NCBI GenBank assembly: GCA_913057785.1
Contig: CAJXPD010000043.1
Coordinates: 1 to 47,782 of the forward strand
DNA from: an uncultured Lewinella sp.
GTDB taxonomy: Bacteria; Bacteroidota; Bacteroidia; Chitinophagales; Saprospiraceae
DNA length: 47,782 bases
Direction of reading: 5' to 3'
Of the stretch, positions 1 to 7,269 are shown one piece after another. Positions within the stretch are counted from its first letter, which is position 1. Every line of letters begins with the position of its first letter. A program made the position numbers and the translations under genes. Under the pieces are notes generated by a model, which saw nothing but the letters and a program-made list of their open reading frames with translations, did no database searches and was not told where the DNA came from.

Positions 1-316
1 CATTGGCGCCTTATTTTCAGTGGCAGGCAGGTGCTAGTGCTCAGCAGGGCTGGCTGCTAGCTGCTGGTCGCTCTCAGCTCAGCCTCTTTGCATAGCCTTC
101 ATCTACCGCGCCTGGCCTTCCCTTTAGGGAACACAAGGGCGCGGGGGGCCTGCAATGCTAGCTACTTTAAAATGATTTTATAGACGATAGCTGCCTTATT
201 TTTCCATAAGTAGCCTCATTTTTTCTAAGTTTCCCAGTTTCTTGACTGACCTCTTCGTAGTGCAATAACTACCTAACAGAATCTTTATAATTGGTAATAA
301 GTGGTGAAAACAGCCA

Positions 317-352
317 GATAATACCAATTATATTCTCATTTTTGGTATTATC
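317..352. repeat. 11-bp perfect inverted repeat
   Basis: GATAATACCAA (317-327) and TTGGTATTATC (342-352) are exact reverse complements separated by 14 bases. It lies in an AT-rich gene-free region with further TAATACC-like copies on both sides. It could be a regulator binding site or a hairpin. Its role is unknown. Confidence 0.6.
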
Positions 353-454
353 GTAGTTCATTATGATCGGCCGAAAAGAAGAGGTATTGATTATTCATAG
401 CTATTTATTGAATGGGGGGGCATAATACCTAGTTATACCGTAAACAATAAAAGA

Positions 455-478
455 CATTCTGTCTGAAAGTACAGAATG
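455..478 (-). terminator. Candidate terminator hairpin
   Basis: CATTCTGT (455-462) and ACAGAATG (471-478) form a perfect 8-bp stem with an 8-base loop. Read on the minus strand, the stem is followed by the T-rich stretch TCTTTTATTGTTT, as in an intrinsic terminator. It lies about 165 bases downstream of the doubtful minus-strand ORF at 641-967. That position gives slight support to a minus-strand transcript. Confidence 0.4.
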
Positions 479-640
479 GCAAGGCCTAATACCCCTTAAA
501 CTTCTTCTGTTTCCATTCTATCTCCATCTCATAGACCAGGGCTAATGGCATGGCCACTTTCGTTTGAAAACTTACACTTTTCTCGATTCATCTAGGTTTT
601 TTCTAGTTGGACCCCCTTGCCCCAATCCTATTTAACTTTC

Positions 641-967
641 CTATCTTTCTCTAATCTCCACCAACTGCAGTTCTCCATTCTCGTTGCCGATCAGAAAGAT
701 AGTTGGACTGAGTTTTTTAACCATCTTGTAGTTCCTAGGCAATACCTGCCGCTTTTCGATATCACATATATTGTGGTCCACGAAGCCATAAGCTGTAACA
801 AAAAACTCCCCTTTTTGCGATTTATCTCTTCTATAGAAGTCTAGGATTTCTAAGGGATAGGCCAGAGGAAGACTTAGATTTCTTCTGTCCTGGAGCTTCG
901 GAAATTTTTCCTTGTTCTTTGTTACGGGAATCAAATCCATCCTCTTCGGTAGTTTATAAATGTCCAA
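641..967 (-). CDS. Doubtful small hypothetical protein
   Basis: An open frame of 108 codons on the minus strand, beginning with TTG; an ATG at residue 10 would give 99 residues. No domain is recognised and there is no signal peptide or membrane segment. The C-terminal half (YGFVDHNICDIEKRQVLPRNYKMVKK, quoted only as the region around residues 61-86) reads like ordinary protein, so it may be real or the tail of a decayed gene. A minus-strand terminator-like hairpin downstream and a palindrome upstream (1012-1029) are weak support. An overlapping plus-strand frame (617-844) looks less protein-like. Confidence 0.3.
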   Translation of the reverse strand: MDIYKLPKRMDLIPVTKNKEKFPKLQDRRNLSLPLAYPLEILDFYRRDKSQKGEFFVTAYGFVDHNICDIEKRQVLPRNYKMVKKLSPTIFLIGNENGELQLVEIRER

Positions 968-1029
968 AAAAAATGTAGGATATCAAACCCTAGTAGCTTA
1001 CACACCGTCAGTTTGGACATATGTCCAAA
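960..1029. promoter_or_regulatory. Palindromic operator-like site plus extra half-site
   Basis: TTTGGACATATGTCCAAA (1012-1029) is a perfect 18-bp palindrome. Its half-site ATGTCCAAA recurs at 960-968, 61 bp upstream in the same orientation. It sits between the small minus-strand ORF and the sulfatase starting at 1153, where a regulator could control either. No gene in the window is an obvious partner. The function is inferred only from symmetry and position. Confidence 0.5.
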
Positions 1030-1152
1030 AGCTTTGAACATAATTACCTATCATCCTCGATGGGTATCCTTAGTTTTAGGGCAGCTAAATGGTACCTGTA
1101 GGCAAGGTATTGGCCCCACGGCCTCCTATTCTTCAAAATCAAGCAAGAGTCA

Positions 1153-2670
1153 ATGAGAAAATTTATTCCACTTCTGTGTCTTATAGCCATACTCCTTATT
1201 ACTGTCCGGAGTACTGCACAAAACAATACTACAACCCAGCAACGGCCCAATGTTCTTTTGATCCTGGTAGATGATTTGAAACCTACCCTTGGCACCTATG
1301 GTGATACCATCGCCATAAGTCCCAATATTGACCAACTTGCGGCAGAAGGCATCAAGTTCAACTATGCCTACGCCAATCAAGCTGTCTGTGCTCCTTCTCG
1401 TTATAATTTATTACTCGGAAGCAGGTCCACCAGTACCGGATTCTATGGATTTGGGAAACAGTTTAGAGATCTCTATCCAGATGCTGTAACGCTTCCACAA
1501 CACTTCAAGAACAATGGCTATCAAGTCGAGTCCATGGGAAAGGTATTCCATATTGGTCATGGCAACACCAATGATGACGCTTCCTGGAGCATTCCGCACC
1601 ACAAAGATAAAGTGATCGAATACCTGCTTCCGGAAAGTACTAACCGTCAGCTTACCCGAGAAGAGGCCTTTTTTGAGAATACGCGCATGTTTTATAAAGA
1701 TCTGCCGAAGAACAAGCAACTTCCTCGAGGGGCAGCCTGGGAAATGCCCGATGTTGTGGATGATGCCTACGCAGATGGCCGCGTGGCCAATCACGCCATT
1801 GACAGACTAAGGGTTTTGTCGCACCAACCTAATCAGCCCTTCTTCATGGCTCTAGGTTTTGCCCGCCCTCATCTCCCCTTCAGTGTGCCCAAAAAGTATT
1901 GGGATATGTACGATCCTGATGACCTACCCATGCCTAAGTACAAAAAAGCACCTAAAGATGCACCCGCTTGGGCAGTGAAAAGAAGAGGTGAAATTTCACA
2001 ATTCACCCCCGTACCAGAAGACGAAGACGTGTACTCCGATGAGTTGACCAGGAACTTGATTCATGGCTATTATGCCAGTGTCAGCTATATGGACGCCCAA
2101 CTGGGAAGGGTTATGGCTGAGCTGAAGAGATTGGGGCTGGATAAAAACACAATTGTGGTACTTTGGGGAGATCACGGTTGGCATCTGGGCGATCATGGTA
2201 GTTGGACCAAACATACCAACTATGAACAGGCCATGCGCATTCCCATCCTTTTTAAGGTACCGGAAATCGTTAGCGCTGGAAGTAGCACCAATCAACTTAT
2301 CGAAACCGTCGATATCTACCCAACGCTTGTAGATCTGGCTGGGTTAGAGATGCCAGCTGCACCGCAACCCCTGGATGGCAGGAGCATGAGAGCTGTTCTC
2401 GATGGCTCTTCTAGCACCATTAAAGACCACATTTACCATAGTTACCCGAAAGGTGGATATATGGGGCAAGCCATCCGAACCGCCCGATACAGGCTTGTCG
2501 CCTGGTCTTCTCTAAAGGATTCAGCTGCAGAGGTAGTCTATGAATTATATGATTATCAAGAGGATCCGTTGGAGAAGGTAAATATCTATAAAAAGAATAC
2601 TAAGGTGGCTAAGCGACTGAAAGCTATCCTGGCTAGTTATCCAGAAGCTGCAGCCCCAGTAAAGCGGTAG
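1153..2670 (+). CDS. S1-family sulfatase, iduronate-2-sulfatase-like
   Basis: Predicted secreted sulfatase of 505 residues that removes sulfate esters from a sugar. Residues 1-22 form a signal peptide ending in STAQ. The formylglycine motif C79-A-P-S-R83 is intact, the metal-binding pair D40-D41 is in the usual VDDL context, and the second metal/active-site segment WGDHGWHLG is around D340-H341. These segments and the GYQVESMGKVFH region (residues 122-133) resemble the iduronate-2-sulfatase branch (S1_7-like); the precise subfamily is a guess. The C-terminal YELYDYQEDPLEKVN signature is present. It is followed at 2713 by a convergent gene. Maturation needs a formylglycine-generating enzyme, which is not in this window. 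Confidence 0.93.
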   Translation: MRKFIPLLCLIAILLITVRSTAQNNTTTQQRPNVLLILVDDLKPTLGTYGDTIAISPNIDQLAAEGIKFNYAYANQAVCAPSRYNLLLGSRSTSTGFYGFGKQFRDLYPDAVTLPQHFKNNGYQVESMGKVFHIGHGNTNDDASWSIPHHKDKVIEYLLPESTNRQLTREEAFFENTRMFYKDLPKNKQLPRGAAWEMPDVVDDAYADGRVANHAIDRLRVLSHQPNQPFFMALGFARPHLPFSVPKKYWDMYDPDDLPMPKYKKAPKDAPAWAVKRRGEISQFTPVPEDEDVYSDELTRNLIHGYYASVSYMDAQLGRVMAELKRLGLDKNTIVVLWGDHGWHLGDHGSWTKHTNYEQAMRIPILFKVPEIVSAGSSTNQLIETVDIYPTLVDLAGLEMPAAPQPLDGRSMRAVLDGSSSTIKDHIYHSYPKGGYMGQAIRTARYRLVAWSSLKDSAAEVVYELYDYQEDPLEKVNIYKKNTKVAKRLKAILASYPEAAAPVKR

Positions 2671-2712
2671 AGACTTTAGAGTAATGGGCCTACCCGATTA
2701 GATCTCATCTGC

Positions 2713-3219
2713 TTACGCAGAGGCTTGACCAGAGCCTGAAGATCTCAGAAACAAGGCACTTAGTAATGTCATAATCAATCCCATCAAGAAGGTGATCAAG
2801 GCTAGAATTACGCCTTGGAACCAAGGCATTAGAGCAAAGTCAGGCATAGCATCGAGCTGGGCTTCCATTTTGGCCAAAGACTCCGGGTCAAGGTTTTTAC
2901 GCTGCCATTCCATGAACTCCTCCCCCTGAAAGACATGAAAAAGCATTCCGTAAAGAAACATGCTTACAGCAACGATCAAGCTAATGGAAATTCCGATACG
3001 AAAAGCACGACTGAAGGTAACTGCACCGTCATTTAATTGATCACGAAAATACCTGACACCCAAGGGAACACAGAGCAAGGCGAGAAAGATTCCAAGATAG
3101 CCAATAAGCTGGGAAGTCGTAATGGAAAAGTTTGGAGCAATAGCCCACCAATTCAGCAGCCCTAGCACTATCATTATTCCTCCTCCTGCCAATCCATATC
3201 TGAGCATATACCTTTTCAT
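2713..3219 (-). CDS. DUF4199-family membrane protein
   Basis: A membrane protein of 168 residues resembling the DUF4199 family of Bacteroidota, whose function is unknown. Four hydrophobic segments are visible: about residues 10-26, 37-53, 74-93 and near the C-terminus (about 135-160). Between the third and fourth is an acidic stretch with FQGEEFMEWQR, and the family usually has a similar loop. I chose the ATG at 3219 because the longer frame begins with TTG and adds nine non-hydrophobic residues. It is downstream of a membrane-bound LuxR-type gene in the same orientation, so the two probably form a unit unrelated to glycan degradation. Confidence 0.8.
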   Translation of the reverse strand: MKRYMLRYGLAGGGIMIVLGLLNWWAIAPNFSITTSQLIGYLGIFLALLCVPLGVRYFRDQLNDGAVTFSRAFRIGISISLIVAVSMFLYGMLFHVFQGEEFMEWQRKNLDPESLAKMEAQLDAMPDFALMPWFQGVILALITFLMGLIMTLLSALFLRSSGSGQASA

Positions 3220-3273
3220 AAGTCGAAAGCATTTGATTCTCTTCAAAGGTGTGACATTTCACTTCAAGAGGCA

Positions 3274-3326
3274 TCCTACGAAAGTAGGAATTTCGCCTTT
3301 GAAGGTACTTTCCCACTTTCGTAGGA
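3274..3326. repeat. Nested inverted repeats with TCCTAC core
   Basis: TCCTACGAAAGT (3274-3285) and ACTTTCGTAGGA (3315-3326) are perfect 12-bp inverted arms. The left arm also folds on its own as TCCTAC-GAAA-GTAGGA (3274-3289), a 6-bp stem with a GNRA-type loop. The element lies between the LuxR-like gene and the DUF4199 gene. Related TCCTA/TAGGA hairpins occur near 18500 and 44400, so it may be a dispersed palindromic repeat. Confidence 0.6.
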
Positions 3327-3332
3327 GTCTAT

Positions 3333-3752
3333 CTAAGACAAAATCTGCATATCGCGACCAATTTTTACGGCTTCCGTGCGGCGTCTGGCATTAAGTTTTA
3401 GAAGAATCTTAGAAACATGAGATTTGACGGTACTTTCTTCAATAAATAATACTTCACCAATTTCACTATTAGACATCCCCTCAGCCAGCAACGTCAATAC
3501 TTTGTATTCTTGCTTACTCAGTCCTGATTTCTCTATAGCCATCTGTGGATCTGTTTCTTTTTCTACCGACTGAGTTTTTGCGGGGGCAAGAAGCCGTTGC
3601 AATACAATACCGATGAGGATGAAGAAGAGAGCAGAAATGAACAAAGAAAGATTTCTGGTGCCCCAGTTACCTAGGAGCAAAAATTGATTAAGCTGATAGA
3701 TCAAACCGATAGCTATGGCAATCCCACTAAATACGAAAATGGTCTGTTTCAT
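3333..3752 (-). CDS. Membrane-anchored LuxR-type HTH regulator
   Basis: A protein of 139 residues with two predicted membrane segments (about 4-25 and 34-52) followed by a LuxR/GerE helix-turn-helix (about 75-135). The motif LSKQEYKVLTLLAEGMSNSEI followed by STVKSHVSKILLKL is the classic family pattern. There is no receiver domain, so signal input is probably through the membrane part. It is transcribed toward the DUF4199 gene with an 80-base hairpin-containing gap after its stop. In Bacteroidota such small membrane-tethered LuxR proteins are often next to DUF4199 genes, as far as I recall. Its targets are unknown. Confidence 0.85.
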   Translation of the reverse strand: MKQTIFVFSGIAIAIGLIYQLNQFLLLGNWGTRNLSLFISALFFILIGIVLQRLLAPAKTQSVEKETDPQMAIEKSGLSKQEYKVLTLLAEGMSNSEIGEVLFIEESTVKSHVSKILLKLNARRRTEAVKIGRDMQILS

Positions 3753-4202
3753 GGATCTTTCGTTAATTACTCAGCCAATGGTCTCTACGATTGTTTTGAA
3801 TCAAGTCTTGACCTGGTACTCAGCGTATAAGCGGATTTAAACTTACATCAATCTCTTAGAAGTGGCAAACCTTGTAGGTACATTACTCAAAACCCTAGCA
3901 GTTTATAAAAGCCATTCTGTGTCTCATCCTATACTAGGACTAGGCAAATTTCCAGTCCTCTGGTACTCGCAGTCAGCAGGGTACATCCTCCATCGTATTC
4001 TTACCTGCCCCACTATACTGAAGCGGACGACTTATCCATACAATCTCGCTAAAAGGAGGGAAACCGGTACTTCGGAATCTGAAGTGGCGTTCAAAACAGC
4101 AAAGGAAACATACAAATGAGCAAGGCGGTCTATCCTCCAAAACATAGATTTGAAGCTGATCAAGTGTATGCTTGGTTTCGAACCATCAAAGCAAAGCGAA
4201 CA
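3753..4202. other. 450-base divergent intergenic region
   Basis: The region separates the minus-strand LuxR-like gene from the plus-strand sulfatase and must hold the promoters of both. A frame at 3862-4119 looks random in composition and I do not call it. An ATG at 4116, preceded by AAAGGA, is in frame with the sulfatase but would place 29 extra residues before its signal peptide. I see no clear TAnnTTTG element or strong repeat. Confidence 0.5.
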
Positions 4203-5720
4203 ATGAGTAAAGCCTACAACAAGCTATTGGTGGGGCTGCTATCACTTTTCATACTAGGCTGTGGAGCAGAACCCAATCACAAAACAAATCATCCTGAGGA
4301 TCATCCTCCTAATATCATTTATATTCTAGCCGACGACCTGGGCTATGGTGATTTAGGTTGCTTTGGGCAAAGGACGCTATCCACCCCGAATATTGATCGC
4401 TTAGCGGCTCAAGGTATGCGATTTACGCAACACTATGCTGGTTCTACCGTATGTGCCCCTTCCCGCGCCTCCTTACTGACGGGTAAACACGCAGGGCATA
4501 TCAACGTTAGAGGTAATCAACCGCCTGGCCAATTGATAAGAGATGATGAAGTAACCATTCCTGCAGCCTTGAAAGAGGCGGGCTATGCTTCAGCCATTAT
4601 TGGGAAATGGGGAATTGGCCATCCTCCTGCTCCAAATGATCCAGCACGTAATGGCTTCAACCACCATTATGGTTACATTAACATGTGGCACGCCCATAAT
4701 TTCTATCCAGCCTTTCTCTATGAAAACGGGAGAAAAGTCACCTTAGAAGGCAATATCACTGACGATCAGTATGATTACGACAAGTATCACCCTAATGGCA
4801 TGCCAGAAGGTACGGGGATAGCGAAAGAAAAGAAGACCTACGTACTAGGTGAATTTGAAAAACAGGCCTTTACATTCATGGAGGAAAATAAGGAACGGCC
4901 TTTCTTCCTTTTCCTAGCCCTTAACATGCCACACGCCAATAATGAAGCTGGTTATTTCCTCAAAGATGGTATGGAGGTACCGATGATCATGCAGGATGGG
5001 CAATTGAGGCCAAATTACCTGGAATATGGTAATAAAGACTGGCCTAATCCAGAAAAGGGGTTTGCCGCGATGATGCGCCTTATCGATAATTCAGTGGGAT
5101 TGGTAGAAAGTAAGTTAAAGGAACTGGGACTCAACGATAATACTGTGGTCATTTTCGCTAGTGATAATGGGCCTCATCAGGAAGGTGGCCATAAAGTGGA
5201 TTTCTTTGATAGCAATGGCCCCCTTCGAGGCGCCAAAAGAGATCTGTACGAAGGAGGCATTCGGGTGCCAATGATCGCTAAATGGCCTGGAAAGATACAG
5301 GCAGGTAGCAGTTCGGAGCACCAGTCTGGTTTCTGGGATCTTCTACCTACTTTCTGTGAGATTGCAGGGGTGACTATACCCAAAGGCATTGATGGTAAAT
5401 CCTTGCTACCGACACTGACGGGGCAAGCTGATCAGCAGGAAAAACCTGAATTTCTTTATTGGGAATTTTATGAGCAAGGGGGGAAACAGGCAGCAAGAAA
5501 AGATAATTGGAAATACATCAAATTGAACGTTCGCGACCCTAATGAGCCGATTAAACAGGAACTATACGATTTATCAAAGGATCCGGCTGAGCAGCATAAT
5601 CTAGTACAGAAATATCCCAAGATCGTTGCAGAAATGGAAGCTATCATTAAATCGGCACATCAACCCACCACTGTAATTTCTTTATTCTCGATGGAAACCA
5701 ATGCAGAAACTGCATTCTAA
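4203..5720 (+). CDS. S1-family sulfatase, lipoprotein
   Basis: Predicted lipid-anchored arylsulfatase-type enzyme of 505 residues. I start it at the ATG at 4203 because this gives a short lipoprotein signal ending FILGC (lipidated C20). An in-frame ATG at 4116 would add 29 residues before the signal. The formylglycine motif is C84-A-P-S-R88, the metal-binding pair D44-D45 is in the usual ADDLGYGDLG context, and ASDNGPHQEGGH (around D321-N322) supplies further active-site residues. The C-terminal ELYDLSKDPAEQHNL signature is present. The next gene, a GH27, starts 12 bases after the stop, so sulfatase and glycosidase are probably co-transcribed and act one after the other on the same glycan. 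Confidence 0.93.
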   Translation: MSKAYNKLLVGLLSLFILGCGAEPNHKTNHPEDHPPNIIYILADDLGYGDLGCFGQRTLSTPNIDRLAAQGMRFTQHYAGSTVCAPSRASLLTGKHAGHINVRGNQPPGQLIRDDEVTIPAALKEAGYASAIIGKWGIGHPPAPNDPARNGFNHHYGYINMWHAHNFYPAFLYENGRKVTLEGNITDDQYDYDKYHPNGMPEGTGIAKEKKTYVLGEFEKQAFTFMEENKERPFFLFLALNMPHANNEAGYFLKDGMEVPMIMQDGQLRPNYLEYGNKDWPNPEKGFAAMMRLIDNSVGLVESKLKELGLNDNTVVIFASDNGPHQEGGHKVDFFDSNGPLRGAKRDLYEGGIRVPMIAKWPGKIQAGSSSEHQSGFWDLLPTFCEIAGVTIPKGIDGKSLLPTLTGQADQQEKPEFLYWEFYEQGGKQAARKDNWKYIKLNVRDPNEPIKQELYDLSKDPAEQHNLVQKYPKIVAEMEAIIKSAHQPTTVISLFSMETNAETAF

Positions 5721-5732
5721 AAAAGATTGAAA

Positions 5733-7202
5733 ATGAAAAAGTTGATCAAATACCTGACTATTCTTGGACTGCTTACAATTCTAGCCATTGCTTGTTCCAA
5801 AACAGCCGATTCAGAGACTACTGCCGAAGCCAAGGGCGTTTTTACCACCTATAATGAGCTAAATGAGCAAGAATCACTGGTGGCCCCTACCCCACCCATG
5901 GGCTGGAATAGCTTCGATGCCTATGATTGCCGCATCAACGAAGAAGAATTTAAAGCAACGGTCGACTTTATGGCTGAACACCTATTGGATTATGGCTGGG
6001 AGTACGCGGTAATTGACTATATCTGGTGGCATCCGGAGCCTGGCAATTGGGACACCCCAAGACGGTTTGGTCATCCGAATATACGGTATAAAGAAAATGG
6101 CGAACCGCTGCATCCTGAATACATCACCATGGATGAACATGGACGTCTTCTGCCCGCGACTAATCGTTTCCCTTCAGCAGCCAATGGAAAGGGCTTCAAA
6201 CCCATCGCTGATTATGTGCACAACAAAGGACTCAAATTCGGCATTCACATCATGCGGGGCATTCATCGGCTGGCGACCTTCGAGGATACACCCATTCTGG
6301 GTAGTGAATTCACCGCAAAGGACATTGCTGAACCCTTTGACACTTGCCGTTGGTGTAATCATATGTATGGGGTTGACGCCACTAAAGCTGGAGCACAGGA
6401 ATACTATAATTCTCTGTTTCAATTGTATGCGGACTGGGAAGTAGATTTCGTCAAGGTAGACGACATGATGTTTCAAAACTATCACAAGGGAGAGCTTGAG
6501 ATGATCCAGAAGGCCATCCAGAATTGTGGTCGCCCGATGGTACTTAGCTTGTCTTGTGGAGAGGCTCCCTTGTCACAAGCACATCACCTCTCTGAACAGG
6601 CCAATATGTGGCGCATATCTGCTGATTTTTGGGATGACTGGGAAAAGCTAGAGCATAACTTCGATCTACTTAATGCTTGGTCGCCGTTTATCCGTCCGAA
6701 TCATTGGCCGGATGCTGACATGATTCCTTTAGGACATATCTCACTCAACAATCGCCCTCATGGTCCAGATCGGATGTCAAACTTCACTATTCCAGAACAT
6801 TATACCTTGATGACTCTTTGGAGCATAGCGAGATCACCTTTGATGATTGGTGGGGATCTTTTGAGTTCGCCTAAGGAGATCATCCGGTTTTTCCAAAATG
6901 AGGAAGTAATTTCAGTAAACCAACAAAGCATAGATAACCGGCAAGTGCTAAAGAACAATGGCGAGGCTTTCTGGATAGCTACTGATCCTGAAACAGGTGA
7001 TAAATACTTGGCACTATTTAATCTAACTAATGCAGATAAATGGGTAACTTTTCAGTTGGAATGGGAGCACTTACGAGGAAAATTCACGATCAGAGACCTC
7101 TGGGCGAAACGCGATCTTGGTGTAGAGGATAAATCGGTCCGGGTACAACTCTCCGCTCATGGAGCCGCTTTGTACCGTCTGAGCAAGGTAAAAGAGTCTT
7201 AG
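5733..7202 (+). CDS. GH27-family exo-glycosidase, lipoprotein
   Basis: Predicted lipid-anchored glycosidase of 489 residues (lipobox ILAIAC, C21). Its fold and motifs match GH27, a family with alpha-galactosidases and beta-L-arabinopyranosidases. PPMGWNSFDAYDC opens the barrel at about residue 54. DFVKVDD places the nucleophile at D243, WRISADFWDDW places the acid/base at D298, and NHWPDADMIPLG matches the conserved GGWNDPDM-type segment. A beta-sandwich domain follows (about 400-489). I begin at the ATG at 5733, two codons after an in-frame TTG. A paralogue without a signal peptide lies at 23253-24566. The substrate is inferred, not seen. Confidence 0.92.
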   Translation: MKKLIKYLTILGLLTILAIACSKTADSETTAEAKGVFTTYNELNEQESLVAPTPPMGWNSFDAYDCRINEEEFKATVDFMAEHLLDYGWEYAVIDYIWWHPEPGNWDTPRRFGHPNIRYKENGEPLHPEYITMDEHGRLLPATNRFPSAANGKGFKPIADYVHNKGLKFGIHIMRGIHRLATFEDTPILGSEFTAKDIAEPFDTCRWCNHMYGVDATKAGAQEYYNSLFQLYADWEVDFVKVDDMMFQNYHKGELEMIQKAIQNCGRPMVLSLSCGEAPLSQAHHLSEQANMWRISADFWDDWEKLEHNFDLLNAWSPFIRPNHWPDADMIPLGHISLNNRPHGPDRMSNFTIPEHYTLMTLWSIARSPLMIGGDLLSSPKEIIRFFQNEEVISVNQQSIDNRQVLKNNGEAFWIATDPETGDKYLALFNLTNADKWVTFQLEWEHLRGKFTIRDLWAKRDLGVEDKSVRVQLSAHGAALYRLSKVKES

Positions 7203-7269
7203 CTACTACCAATTTCCCTCAGTTTGATCCCTATTGGGGACGAATGATCCTTCAACAACCACTGAATGT

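Larger units (their letters stand above)
1..640. other. Gene-free stretch with several inverted repeats
   Basis: I see no convincing gene here. Positions 1-160 are GC-rich and can fold: CCGCGCC (106-112) pairs with GGCGCGG (138-144) around an inner TTCCC/GGGAA hairpin (118-131). The rest is AT-rich and has scattered GGTATTA/TAATACC motifs at about 292, 318, 344, 383, 422 and 488. Two of these form an 11-bp perfect inverted repeat, listed separately. No tRNA or rRNA signature was recognised. It may be the edge of a repeat or an RNA element, but I cannot name a family. Confidence 0.5.

Noticed and set aside
3862..4119. 85-codon plus-strand frame before the sulfatase at 4203
   Set aside because: Composition looks random, no motif or signal, and it ends where another in-frame ATG begins; treated as intergenic.
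4116..4202. In-frame N-terminal extension of the lipoprotein sulfatase from the ATG at 4116, despite an AAAGGA box
   Set aside because: It would bury the lipoprotein signal 29 residues inside the protein; the ATG at 4203 gives a normal lipobox at C20.
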